This document shows, piece after piece, positions 25,967 to 38,836 of a DNA stretch of 64,000 bases. A program made the position numbers and the translations under genes. The notes below the pieces were generated by a model. That model was not told the DNA's origin and searched no databases. It saw only the letters and a program-made list of their open reading frames with translations. Origin of the DNA: Archilochus colubris (lineage: Eukaryota; Chordata; Aves; Apodiformes; Trochilidae); NCBI GenBank assembly GCA_023079485.1, contig CM041085.1, positions 91,089,115-91,153,114 of the forward strand, given 5' to 3'. Positions within the stretch are counted from its first letter, which is position 1; every line of letters begins with the position of its first letter.

Positions 25967-28900
25967 CCACCTACATGTTTCCTCCTCTCTTGCCACAGTC
26001 ACTACAGACACGGGTTGGAAAAGCCACTTCCAGGTCAGAATGTACATCAGCATCCTCCTTGATCTGAGTAGTCTGGGAAGTGAGGAAACAATTCCCTTGT
26101 GAAAGGGAAGAAAGTGGAAGAAGAAAAGGATCTGCAGAAGCCAGTGGTCTGCTTTCTTTTAAGCATCAAATGTCAGTTGCACAGGCAGCGGGCAGGGCAG
26201 GATTCCCTGTGCTGCCCATGCTACAGACTCACCTCAGTATTTTCTGCTGACTGCTACATCTTCTCTTGCACTAACCTCGGAATGAAACAGCTGTTCAAGG
26301 TTGTCCAAGCCATCAAAACCAAGTTACATGGGGAGCAGCCATGCTGGCAAACAGGTCCTGTAGGATGGAGGACTAACCAGGTGCAGGTCAGCAGGACAGA
26401 AAGGGATTAGCAAAAGGATGGAGCCCTCAACAGAGCTTTGGTGGACATGGGAGCAACAGGGAGAGGAGAAATCAGCCAGGGCAGCCCTCTCACACACAGC
26501 CCAGCAGCTGCTGCAGCATCTTGCCAGGGCTCAGCCAGGCACAGGGCTTGGCAGCAAGGTCATGGGCATAAGTATCGTTTCCTAAGCGCCTTCCTACTCT
26601 GGCTATGTGTGAAACTCTTGGCCTTTCTTCATTGCCCTTTTTGTTGCTCCAGTGAGTTAATAAGTTCTTCACACCAGATGGGGCAAGGTGTCCTCTGCAC
26701 ACAAGGCTGAGCAGCTTGGTTTAAGCAGCTCTGTTCCTCTGCATCATGCCTCAGCTGAGCTGGCAATAACTAAAATCCATGTTTTGATACTTTTTAAACT
26801 CTCTTAACAGAGAGGCAGAGTTCCTGTGCTCATACTCTTCCACAGCTAAGGAAATTATACCTTAACCCTCACAGAAGTTAAACACCTATTTCTCCCCAGT
26901 ATCAAAACTTTTGTGATTAACCAGAACTTGAAGCTTACTCCAACAAGGAGATTTACTAACTGCTACTTTGGACTATTGAAATGTAAATTAAAATCTCATA
27001 GGGCTGCACTCTAGCTATTTAATTTTAGGTTGTGCAGAGCTGTGGAGGAATGCCAGGAAATAACCCTCCTCCCCTTGCTGAAAAAACAGATTAAAATATG
27101 GGAGCTGGTTTACAGTCTTTTGTGCTGTCATTCACCCCACACTTACTGTGTCAAACAAATAACTGGGGAGCAGGTAGTCATCAATAAGTCTCAGAAAAGT
27201 CAATAAACTTTATATGCATACTTCATACTTTGGACTGCAGAACCAAAAACTGTTCTCTGCTTTAATCCTCTGAGGTGGAGCTGAAGAGAACCAATGCTTT
27301 GTACCTGTGAAGCACCAACCATCATACTACTTGCATTAAAGCAAAATGGGTGAAGCTTCCTGCTGAAAGACTATGTGGGTGGGAAGAAAATGTGTTTCAC
27401 CAAAAGCTGCAGAAATTTCCACATCTGAGTTCTGTGGACTGTGCACTGGGAATTCAGGTGCTGAAATGTTCCTCTGCTGAACACTATGTTAAGGAATGAG
27501 AGAAGGAATATTAAACTATAACCAGGTTATTTCAGAATTCAAATCAAAAAAAGAAAAAAATCAGGTTTTCCCCCATTACAATAGAAGTGAAGCAAGAGAA
27601 GAAGCAAACACTCTTCAGGAGCCATTACTGTTAAATACAGAATAATTTCAAAAAACAGGTATTTGTCCCCTCTTCCACCAAACCCATTCTTTCATCAGTG
27701 TGAAGAATCATTTCTATGGAGAAAGAGCAAGCACATGGGGCAAAATGTGATGCTGTCACACTATGTCAGCCCTGTATATCAGGTTGTCCCTGGCTCTTTT
27801 TTACTGAGCAAATAACTCTCCAAACACAGCATTATGAGTGAGAAGCTGTTTACAGCAGGCCCAGCTCCAGTATCCCAGTAGCCTAGAAGCGTGGAGACAT
27901 CATCAGTCACTATTAGCACAGTCTACGGCAAAATTAATATCTAAGGCTGCAAATTAGCCTGCATGCTGGTATGTTCTACAAAAAAGCACCCAGGTTTCCA
28001 AGTCATTTTTGGGGACTCCACCATAATCATAGCAACAGAGGCAGCAGAGCTACTTCGTGCAAGTTGGACTTGCCTGCCACAGCCACTGTACTATGGGTAC
28101 CATGCCCTGTGAAAATTTCCTCCTGGCCAGATTAGGGAATACTGTAAACAGGTCATTGCTGAAGGGAGAAAGCAAACCTGTATATCCTGACTACTATTAC
28201 AGATTTTTTTCCATCTCACATTGGTGAAAATAGAAAAAGGATATGCATATTACATCCCAAAGAGAGCTGTGCAACAAAATGTTCATTTAACACTACTGAC
28301 TGTACCAGAGCAATAATCCTTCCTCAGAAATTAGGGCTAGAGATACAGAATTGCTCAGGGGCCTCAGTCTTGTCACTTCTCAAACCCACTCCGTCCCTTT
28401 GTGACCATGAACCTGCTCCATTTCTCCCTCTCTCATCACTGCAAGTCTCTCCTCACTGCTTTTTGGATCACAAAGGCCCCATTCAGGGAGAAGTCTTCCA
28501 AATCAGCAGCACAGCCTAATGCTTTTTAAAGTGCAAAGGACATACCCATGCAAGGAGAGAATAATTCCTTAACTGTAAGAATCATGTGGCAGTCCTGCCA
28601 TGCTGGTGGGTGCATTGCTGCTGAGGCAGTGGGGCTGAGCCCATGCCCTGGAGGGTGCTGCCCAAGTGGCTTCTCCTGGGACAACTGGGAAAAAATTTAG
28701 AGGGTTTTGAAAGCAAGATCATTTGCATTTCACCACAACAGCAAAATAAGTCTGTAATCACAGTGAGTTTGTCTGCTTACAAGTGTAAATTTAATATCCT
28801 GGAAGTACCAGGAGCAAAAAATACTCTTGATTTATAGTAACAGGCACTGGTCTCCATCTATAAAAACTTGAATTTGTGCTGTACAGTGGTTCGACAAAAA

Positions 28901-29673
28901 GCCTCAGTAAGTCATTTGCTATCCAGTAGTTACATTGAGTTATCACATGAGCATCCATTACTCAAGGTGACAGTTTCAGCACAACAAGCTCTTGTTGAGA
29001 GCGCTTGAGTTTATGTCAACAAGAAACAGATGAACCTAATGGATATCTGGCTGGATGAATTCAGTGTCTGTATGTAACCACAGCCTAGACAGTGGGACAA
29101 ATCGACCAGTCAGTGCCTCTCTCCAACATCATGTCCTGTATAAGATTGACATTTTTCTGCTTTTCCTTAGATAAGACAGAAGCTTTGTTGATTTCATTGG
29201 GTGGTTTGTTTTTGCTTTGTTTTGGTTTTTGAGGGGGTGGGAAGAAAAAATAACTGCAATTCACAGCCACCAGCCACATCTGGAAACACGTTTAGCACTG
29301 GGGGTAGGACTTTCAAAAGTGATCTCAGAAAACTTCACCTGGATTTACTCCATCAAACCTGATCTGCCTGGGACACTAGAGCATAAAGCCAAAGGCCTGG
29401 CTATGCATCCCATCTTGAGTAAGAAAGGGGCTTTGTCCAGTTCTGGTTCAGGTTAGACCCACTTTAGATACTATTCTAACCCAAACCTACTATCTTCTTT
29501 AGCCAGTTCCATAGGCTTATCTCTATCAAATATCTTGAAAAGCAAGTTTTCTAAAGCTGCTAGATGAGAAAGTTTAGAATTTCCTCTGTGGCTGTCTCTT
29601 TCTTAGGAGATATTTCTTTGCTACAAGCAGATCAGCTGTTGCTGCACTGATCCCAAACTACTTTTGTTAAAAC

Positions 29674-29694
29674 CCATGAGGCTGAGCCTCATGG
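29674..29694. repeat. 21-bp near-perfect palindrome
   Basis: CCATGAGGCT and AGCCTCATGG (10-bp arms) are separated by one G. It could be a dimeric transcription-factor site, cruciform-prone DNA or chance. Confidence 0.85.
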
Positions 29695-29994
29695 TGTAAA
29701 GAGAAAATGCATTCCCTAACCAAGAAGAGTAGAGAACAAACAACATGCACACCAGTTATTTTTCTACAGCCAAAGTTAACTTCATTGTAATCTTCTAATA
29801 TACAGTTCTCTAAATTACATAAAGAAATCTCCTTCTTCGAAGAAAAGTAATGATAGTCAATGTGTGAAAGCAGAATATTCTTTTTTTTAACCGCAGTTTT
29901 AGGCTTTTGTATCTTTACTGCATATTAGAAAGGGGGGGAAAAAACCCAATATGTAGCTACTGAAACTGATTTCTGCAGCTGTTATTTAATCACT

Positions 29995-30021
29995 GGGTGG
30001 GGGGCTGGAGGGAGGGGTGGG
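29995..30021 (+). promoter_or_regulatory. Potential G-quadruplex motif
   Basis: Four or more runs of at least three G separated by 1-5 nt loops occur in 27 bp (GGG T GGGGGG CTGGA GGG A GGGG T GGG). This satisfies the usual intramolecular quadruplex pattern on the plus strand. No adjacent promoter or gene is visible. Confidence 0.7.
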
Positions 30022-30138
30022 AGGCAGAAGGGAAGTGGAATTCAGCTCTTAATACAATATAGCCAGTAGGGAACTGTCCCATTTTGTGTTCATTCACCTA
30101 AATAAGGAGAAAAAGTCACTTCCTAGTGCCACACATTC

Positions 30139-30457
30139 ACAGAAACACAGAATCACAGAGTTGTCTTGGTCAGAAAAGACCTTCAAGATCATCTCGTTCA
30201 ACCTTTAACCTAACACTGACAAGTCCTTAATTAAATCATATCCCTAAGCCCTATGTCTATATGACACAAAAACACGTCCAGGGATAGTGACTCCACCATT
30301 GCCCTGGACATTCTGTTCCAATGTCTGATAACCCTTTCAGTGATGAAATTCTTCCTAACATCCAATCTGAACCTCCCCTGGCACAGCCTGAGGCCATTTC
30401 CTCTTGTCTATCACTTCTAACTTCATTGAACAGACCGATCTCCACTTCTTTACAACG
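30139..30457 (-). mobile_element. CR1 3' fragment, first of an abutting pair
   Basis: Opens on the plus strand with 'cacagaaacacagaatcaca' (reversed CR1 terminal repeats). It continues through the 3' UTR and the ORF2 C-terminal segment ('ttcttcctaacatccaatct' near 30352) to 'ccacttctttacaacgt', where CR1 similarity stops abruptly at the next CR1 tail. It is 5'-truncated with about 320 bp remaining. Confidence 0.9.
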
Positions 30458-30458
30458 T

Positions 30459-30908
30459 CACAGAAACACAGAATTATCAGGGTTGGAAGGGACCTCTAGA
30501 GATCATGTTGTCCAACTCTCCCACTAAAGCAGGATCACCTAGAGCACATTACACAGGACTGCATCCTGATGGGTTTTGAGTATCTCCAGAGAAGGGGACT
30601 GCACAACCTCCCTGGGCAGCCTGAACCATTTCCTTGCCACACTCACAGTGAAAATTTTTTTTCTTGTGTTTAGATTGAACTTCCTGTGCTTCAGCTTGAG
30701 CACATTGCCCTTTGTCCTGTCACTGAGAAATGTTGAGAAGAGTCTAATTCCTTTAGGGTAGTTTTAGAGAGTGTTAAGGTATCTTCTCAGCCTACAATTC
30801 CCAAGGCTAAAGAACTCCAGCTCCCTCAGCTATTTTTCAGACATATGCTCCAAACCCTTCATCAGCTTCATTGCCCTTCTTTGGACTTGCTCAAATAACA
30901 AAATGTCT
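30459..30908 (-). mobile_element. CR1 3' fragment, second of an abutting pair
   Basis: Starts again with reversed terminal repeats ('cacagaaacacagaattatc'). It contains the 'gggttggaagggacctctag' CR1 3' UTR signature and the reversed ORF2 C-terminus, and fades after 'ttggacttgctcaaataaca'. The preceding CR1 does not resume after it, so this appears to be insertion at or beside the truncation point, not a clean nested insertion. Confidence 0.9.
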
Positions 30909-33900
30909 TTTCTCTAGTGAGTGTTCTTTCTTTAGAGAGGAAAATTCTGAGAAGGAATTCACCAGATTACCACGGGCAGAGCCATAACTCAGGCCCATAC
31001 GTACCCTCCATCAGTCTCTACACAACACTTCAAGTGGGGAAATGCCACACCAATGGCACCCTCGGTCACTCTGGTGCCACCACCCCAAGAGCAGGATCCA
31101 ACCAGGGCCACTCTTGGCCATTGCCCCCACCCGAGGTAAGCACTGCTCCCCCAGAGCCAGGAGGTAGCAAGAGGCTGAGAAAATCCTCCTCACCACAGGC
31201 ACCAAGGAAATGTCACCACAGAAAAGTTGAAGAAAAATTACATCTATCTGGAGCTGTTTATTTGGAGCTTTGTTTCAAAGGAACATGAGGCATATGGGGA
31301 AAGAAAAAAATCTATGGTGAGAAGCAAACTGGGATAACAAACAAGATGACAATACTGAATTCTGTTCTTCAGGGAGGACATTAATATTCTTATCTAGCAG
31401 TATGTCCTTCAGTGATAATAAAAGAAACAAATCAAAATCATACTAATTTAAATAAGGGATAGGTGTTACTAGAACTCAGTTTAAACGCCAAAGCTCTCTA
31501 TTAACATGAGTTCATTAGTAGCCTCCTTCCTGGGTGAGTATATCTAACTTGCAACTAAATTATTGGGGGGGTTATACTATATATGACCACAACCTGATGC
31601 TGTAAGACTTTTGCCCCCAGAGAACCAGGGGTTGGAGGGGTGAGAAGCAGGTTGTCTTCTGAGCCATTGCCAAACAATGTGGTACGGCCACTTCAGTACT
31701 TGATTAGGTAAAACCTCCTTTAAAAGGCAATGGTAATTTGCAGACAGAGAAAGAGAGGGATCAGAGCTCTGCTGTGTGGCACAGCCATGAAAAATTACAT
31801 GATGTCTCTCTGTCCAAAGATGGAGAATGCTGCTTACAGAAACCACAGCAAAATTAGTTGAGCTGTCCTCCATCTGTCACAATGTCTGCAGGTTCCTTCT
31901 CAAGGCAGGCAAGATGATGATAAATACAGTGTGAGCATATTACACTGTCTTTTTTCCTGAGCTACAAATAAAGCTGCCAATAGAATCTGCCTCCCCAGAA
32001 GAAAATGCCAAGGAGAAATCCAGGGAAAACAAAGGAAGAGGCTAATTGAGTGATGCCCCTGTCCCTCAACAAACATGATCCTACAGAATGGAGCATGCAG
32101 TCCCAATCTGGCACTGTTTACAAACATGATACGACTGGCATCATTTCAGTATCACTGTAACAGGTGAACACATGTACAAGTTGGGGAGGAAAGAGCATTT
32201 TTATTGACCGACAGATTGCAGCACTACATTACATTGAGCATCCCATTAAATATGGAGCAAGCCCTGCCTAAAATAAGGCACTGTGCAAAGGTGAGTGGTC
32301 CAGTGATCATTTTATTAAGGTAGAGGTTACACTGTGAAGCTTTGCTGGAACAGCTATGTTGGTTTGGAATGTCAAATAAATAAATAAACACAAATCTGTC
32401 TCAGAGCCAGCTTAGCTCTGCCAGGGGAAACCCTAGAGTAGGTACAGATAGGATTTTATCAGCCAAGTTGGTCCTCTCGAGGAGCATGGTTTAACAAATG
32501 CAGCATTAATATCTGCATCTTTACTGCAGGGCTCAGCAGACACACAGTGCCAGCCCAGCTGCTGGGGCAACTTCCAGAGTACATCACCCTAGACAGAAGC
32601 TGCATGCATGGCTGTATGCATGCATAGAGGATGTGTGCCTGTATCTATTGTCACTGTACATATCCTGGCTCTCAAGTCACTGTTTCAGCTCTGGTCACAG
32701 CAGTAGGCTGCTTCTGGGACAGGTGAAGCTCCTGACAGTGGTGACAGTCACTCCACTGCCCACTGCCACCTCCTGACACCCTGCACTTCTGACCTGCCTA
32801 AAACCAGATCGATAAAGCCCAGAACAGCTAAGAAGTTATTATGCACATAAAAATTTGACACGTCATCACTGAAGATTTTGTGTAATATGAATTACATCTC
32901 TGCTTTTTCCTCAGTGACAGCTTCATGACTGGCATTTGTGTGCCCCTTGTTTCTGCACGAAACTTCCATCTCTGCAGCAACCAGTGCTTAAGCACTCACT
33001 GAATATCATTACTTATCAGATACTTTAGAGAACAACTTCTGTGTTGTCAAAAGCAAGGGCTGAAGAATGCCCCATGAAAGTTTATATCACTTAAAGAACT
33101 TTGAGGGGTATTTCAGAAAAGTCAACTATGTCTGGATGGGATGACTTCCCTATCTTGTAAAAAAATTTTGGATGCTTTTGTTGTCTTTTTTTTTCCCCTT
33201 TCATGCTGGTGAAAAATGATTTTAAATAAAATTACTAGAGATCATGGATTTCTTAAAACTGCTATACCAATCAGAATATCTAACCCAGATGAAAAAGGCA
33301 GGTGAAGCAGATATATGAGCACTAATTATGACACCAATGTTTAGATGACTAACAAAAGCACATTCACTACACATGGAAACCCTTGTGCAGTTATAACCAG
33401 ACATTTCTCAAGTACTCCTTAGCCTGAGGCTTTGGTAGAAAATAGAAAAGAAGGCAGAGATTGGAAAGTAACCTGCTGTCTGGGAAGCTGCTCTTTGTTA
33501 AATAGAAAGTACCAGTATTACTTACAGGAGAGAGAAATGTTTTCTTGGCTTCTCCTTCAACACAGGAGGGACCTCTGGTGGGAGGAACCAGCAGAAGGAA
33601 GACCCAGCTCCAGGAGTTGATCTGTGCTTCACATCTCACACTCCGTGTGTGGTCATCATTGCTGTTGGTTTTCAGAAGCCTGCTCATTCTTGAAGAAATA
33701 GGCGGCTCCCTTTAAAACAAAACAAAATAAAACAAAATAAAACCTCCAGTGCACAGAAGAGTTGGAAAGCATGAAATTGTGCATGTTAAAGTGTTTTTTC
33801 CGTCATTAATTTATTCAAAAGTCTGAGTAAAAGTTAACCTATAGTATTTCTGCAGTCACTTCAGCCAGCTCAAATTCTTAAAATTCCTGGAAACTGTAAT

Positions 33901-35395
33901 TTTCAAAACAGCAGTTCAAGGCACACTGGATTTTTAGACTTTTTAAAATCATGACATGTCACAATTGATGGATCACAACAGATAAGGTTAGAAGGAGCCC
34001 AGAACCACTAAAGTTGAAAGATATTTCCAAAAGCTCCAGTAGGGTTTGGTGCAGCATATGCCTTGTACTCTAGCCATCCTAAAGGCTGATGGCAATGGCA
34101 TCATATGAATTCTCTTTTTTCATAGTGAGAGTCACATGAATAGATAAATGTTTCCTCATTTGAAAGCAAGGTGCCTTACCCCTAGCCCTAATAACACTCT
34201 GCAGATTGATGACTGATTGACAGGCATTTTTGGGATACCTAGTGGTGAATATCAACACCAAAATGAAATGTCAGTAAGGGAGTGAAGTATATTGCAAGGC
34301 TTATGGGGATTATGAGAAGTTGTATTATCAAACAAGAGAATGAAGTCAAGGGATAAGCAAGTGTAGAATCAGACCATCCAGCAGGATGGTGATAATTAAA
34401 TCCATGGACACCATTTTATAAACGTAGATTTAATGGCTTTACTCAGATTCTCATCTCTCATTGTATAAGTGGTCGGTTTATTCAGAGGCCATGTTAGTAA
34501 TCAGCTCAAGTAGAAGTGGCTACGTGAGTAGAAAAGGGGTTGCACAGAGGAACAGTTAGGTTGAAGAAGAGCAAAATTAGTTTCCCTGCTGCCTGCTAAT
34601 GACTTAATGACCTCAAATGGGATCCATAGAGGGCTGGAAAAAGAAGCTGTCCTTTGAAATTCAAGCAGGAATTTCATATCTGTTATGCTGATTTCCAGAC
34701 ACTAATGTGACCAATTTCATATATAAACAACAATTTCATCTGTCATTTTGGGCTCAAGTTACAATCATTTTCAGAAAAAGAAAAAAAATGCAGCTGGAAT
34801 TGACACCCTGCTGTCATGTTAATTTCCCAGCTGCAATGACATCAAAATAAACACATCTGTTTATCACGAATCACCTGTCCATACATACCTGCTACTGGAT
34901 GCACTTTGTGCACCATCCTACACTTACAATGAGGCTGGATGCAAACAAAGAACTCCATTCAGCAAAATGGTTCATTCCACTACTGAATTTTGCCTGCCGT
35001 AAGGATGAGCTGAAATAACTGTGTGTGACTTTGGGGAGAGACAGAATTAAAACACAATGGTGAGATAGTGGCTGTGGACATCCACAGTAAAAATGACCAT
35101 ACCCTGAGATGCCAGACTTCTCAGCAGTTCCTCAACCATGATACTGTGCAATCAAGATTCCACCCTCCCCATATGAAAGTCCTCCGTAAATGAAAGGACT
35201 GGCTTCCCATTTTCAGCCTCTAGAGGCCTAAGAAGGACATGGTGTGATTTTAAGTTGTCTAAGAAAGGGAATTACAAAAGCAAGTTCCCATATTCTACAC
35301 ACTATTAGGTGAGGAGTTTTTTGTGTACAAAAATTGATAGAAATTGAAATTCTCTAAATGAAGTTTTAACCAGGATAATGAGAGTGCTAATCACC
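30909..35395. other. Intergenic sequence, a GC-richer block near its start
   Basis: 30950-31210 is noticeably more GC-rich than its surroundings and carries a 123-codon plus-strand open frame (30917-31288) of low complexity (P, S, H rich) with a donor-like 'cccgaggtaagc' near 31130. No domain was recognised and no acceptor or partner exon is obvious. The remainder is unique sequence, including an (AAAAC/AAAAT)n tract at 33714-33743. Confidence 0.45.
33714..33743. repeat. A-rich (AAAAC/AAAAT)n microsatellite
   Basis: 'aaaacaaaac' followed by two 'aaaataaaac' units. Confidence 0.9.
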
Positions 35396-35971
35396 AAAAT
35401 AGGAGTATGGTCAGTAGGTTGAGGGAGGTCATTCTGCCCCTTCACTCTGCCCTGGTGAGGCCACAGCTGGAATATTGCATCCAGTTTGGGCTCCCTAGTT
35501 CAAGAGAGACAGGGAACTGCTGGAGAGAGTTCAATGGAGCGCAACAAAGATGAGAGGTGGATAAGAACATCTCTGTTATGAGGAAAGGCTGAAAGGGACT
35601 CTAGCCTGAAGAAGAGAAGGATGAGGGGACACCTTATCAAATGCCTACAAGTACCTAAAGGGTGGGTGCCAAGAAGATGGAGCCAGATGCTTCTCAGTCA
35701 TTCCTGGTGACAGGATGAGGGTCAATGGGCACAAATTGGAAGATCGGAAGTTTCATCTAAACATAAGAAAAATCTTTTTTACTATGAGGGTGACAAGGCA
35801 CTGGAACAGGCTGCCCAGGGAGGTTTTGGAGGCTCCTTCTCTGGAGATGTTCAAAATTCATCAGGATGCAGTCCTGTGTCATGTGCTCTGGGTGATCGTG
35901 CTTTAGTGGGAGAGTTGGACAACATGATCTCTAGAGGTCCCTTCCAACCCAGATAATTCTGTGATTCTGTG
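35396..35971 (+). mobile_element. CR1 non-LTR retrotransposon, 5'-truncated, plus strand
   Basis: The copy begins in the ORF2 C-terminal region ('ctggtgaggccacagctgga' near 35451) and runs through the 3' UTR to the terminal 8-bp repeats 'attctgtgattctgtg' ending at 35971. A residual frame at 35715-35906 keeps the CR1 C-terminal signature 'HWNRLPREVLEAPSLEMFK'. Stops and indels elsewhere, plus truncation, make it non-functional. Confidence 0.95.
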
Positions 35972-36590
35972 AAAATCCTAAGGCTTGAGCTGCAGCCTCA
36001 TAAAACCAGTGCAAGTGTCACCCACATCAAGGGCTCCCTCAGCCTTGCTGCTGCACACATCAAGTCAGAACTTGAAAATCCTTTTAAACAGACATCTCTA
36101 TGAAATGTATACCCAAAGCTTGTGATTTCTACAAATGAGAATTTCCTACATCAAAAACTTTTCACAGGCATACATAGGTTGCACAAAGTACCTCAGTCCT
36201 TGGGTTTTGAGAGCTTAGAATCAGCAATTCAATTGGAAATCTGAAAAAAAAGCCCCAGTGCAGTGAGAGATTACAACCAAATTATTATGAGAATAAGCAT
36301 ATATTATTTTTTAAATATTTTAAAGTCTGATTTCACATTCAACTAATCAAATCAGTAGAACAGTATTTAAATATCTATAATTACATGTTGGTTCCTATTG
36401 TTCAGACCATTTTATATGCACACGTAAATGCAAACACTCCCATATAAATACCAGGAAGTGATTATTTTTAATAAATTATTTTCTCATAGTAATCACTGGG
36501 GTACAATTCCTGTTAAACTATTCAGCATTCCTCGGGAAATTTAAGTAAAAATCAATATGATTTGCTGTAAGGTAAGGGTTTCCCAGCCCT

Positions 36591-36620
36591 ATATAAATGT
36601 GCATTATATAAATGTGCATT
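36591..36620. repeat. Perfect 15-bp tandem duplication
   Basis: The unit 'atataaatgtgcatt' occurs twice back to back without mismatch. Confidence 0.95.
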
Positions 36621-38806
36621 AGCTATGTGGATAATCAATGAAATTATATTAAATTTGCAATTGAGCCAAGTGTCTGCAAATTTAAATACTTATTTCTATT
36701 TTTGTTCTTGTTGATGCTGCTGTTATTGCAAAGCTCAACAGCTCATCTCTTTAATGTTAGCAGCATCTGAGGCTTCACATCACCATTTCATTAAGGTTGA
36801 AACACTTTGTGGCCCAGTGAAGTGGTCTACATAGTTTTCTAATTATTTACCAGAAATTGTGGAAAAAAGCTTGTTCTCCTGAAATGCATTTTATAATGTA
36901 GTGCATTTTCAAGAGGTACCAGTAGCCCAGTACATATGTTGTATAAAAACTTGTTGATGTTTGGACCTTATAAAACCCACTGTGTTTAGCTCCCCTAGGA
37001 TTTCTCTGAAGAGTTCCTGGTGGAGGTCAGAGAGCAGCAGGTTCCTCCAGAACCTGCAAAGCTGCTCTTGCTCCTGGAAGCTGTGCAAATCATTCCAACA
37101 AAAAACATCATTCTCCCTGTTCCAGCAGGAAGAAAACAATTAGCCTGATGTTAGTAAACCCTGATAGGAATGAGGAAAGCCTGCCCAAAGACTGCAAGGC
37201 AATGAATTTAAACCCACAATATGACAAACACTGATGCAAACATCTCAAAATCTATTTGAATCCACAAGAGTGAGTTCACCACAAAGAGCAATCCTCCCAC
37301 GCTTGCTAAACACCCCACGACATTTATCAGAGGAGTGCAAGTAATGACCTCTCTTCTGCTTGGCAGATTACATTCTCCCTCCATGAATTCATGAACCTTT
37401 AAAATTTCAAACAGATTGCATGTTATTACTTTCCTGTTTCAAAATGTCCATTATTAGCAAAAATGGCATTTTGGTAGGGAGAGAAATGATTTCAGTGTAA
37501 TCTGCAAATCAATTTGTAAGGATTTTAGCAAAGCAATTAGAGGACTTTCTGGACTTCAAACACTGTGTAATGTGAGATTTCATCTTGACTGATAGACCTC
37601 TCAGGATTTCTATCCAAAGATACAGCTGTGCTTTCCTCCTCTCCACCCCACCTTTTCATGAGTTATATCTGAAAGTTTTATTCTTTCCTATATTTATTAT
37701 TGGTGCCTTGGCACTTCACCCAGTTTTAATCCATTTTAAACCTCCTGTTATCCCACTGAGCAGAACAGATAACAGGCAGGACTGGAGAAAAAGGACAAAT
37801 TGATGCCATAGCTACAGTGCTTAGGAGCCACTGAAGAGAAAAGCAAATTAAATTAAACCTCTAAAATATATGGGGTGCTTATTGGGCAGATGAAAGCACG
37901 ACTGACCTAAACTGAGTTTGGGTACATCATACAGTCTACAGGATGACAACCAGTCTCAACTTTCCCTAACAGAATAGGCAAAATGCAGGATCACAAGCTA
38001 CAAGCTCTGCCAAAAGGCCCCAGGGCATCATTTTAGGAAGCTGTATGGGTATTAGAGGGAGGGGGAGGATGCTTAGCTCCTCAAAGTGCAATGAAAATAT
38101 TGTTGTGCTCCACTTTCTTTCGAACTATGCACCAGAGAAATCATAAACAACAACCTTGCTGCCATTCCATTAAGACTCAGAAATTTATCAGCCATTAAAA
38201 AACTGAATCCCTTTCACATTTGCAGGCTGTGCTGTCTCACTGGCAGCTCCTGCTCAGAAAGGTTCCCTGACATCTCAAGCTTAGTGCAAATAAAATCAAA
38301 ACCTTAATTCATCCTCTGTCTTCTCCCCCAGGTCTTTATTAGAAATGTCACATCCACAATGCTGTATGTTTGGCCTCATATCTCTAGGGTCATCTCCAGT
38401 TCCCTCTTCCGTCTCTTCTCTCCCTTAGAGCCCATGTCAGTCAAATTTGTCTATTATTTTCTTTTTCTCTTTGAAGGCAGTCGTGTTTCAGATTGATTAC
38501 TGCATTTCTCCTCCTAGGGCCTTTTTTTACTATAATTTTTTCCAATCTATACAAAACCAGTCTTCCTTCCTGCCTTGTGAGTCCCCTCAAACCCAGCTGG
38601 TAGAGTAGTTTAGTTATAGAAAAATTAGTTTAAGTAATTAAATCCTGCACACACATAAAGAAATGTCTTATGAGAAGCTGGCATCCACACGCTGAGCCTG
38701 GCTCTTTCTTTTGATCTGCATGTCCCTGCAACAACTCACTGGAGTAGGAAAGAAATTCATGAAGTATTTACCCAACTTCCAGAGCTTTTGTGTTGGAAAC
38801 ACAACT

Positions 38807-38836
38807 GATGGTCAAAAGCTGAGATGGTCAAAAGCA
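38807..38836. repeat. Short tandem duplication
   Basis: 'gatggtcaaaagc' occurs twice with a 16-bp period, separated by 'tga'. Confidence 0.9.

Larger units (their letters stand above)
21687..30138. other. Intergenic sequence with simple repeats and small palindromes
   Basis: Unique sequence containing a (TTTGA)n array at 22956-22985, an 8-bp-stem hairpin at 25946-25966, a near-perfect palindrome at 29674-29694 and a G-rich block at 29995-30021. A somewhat GC-richer block at 26400-26720 has overlapping short frames on both strands but no recognisable product. Confidence 0.5.
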
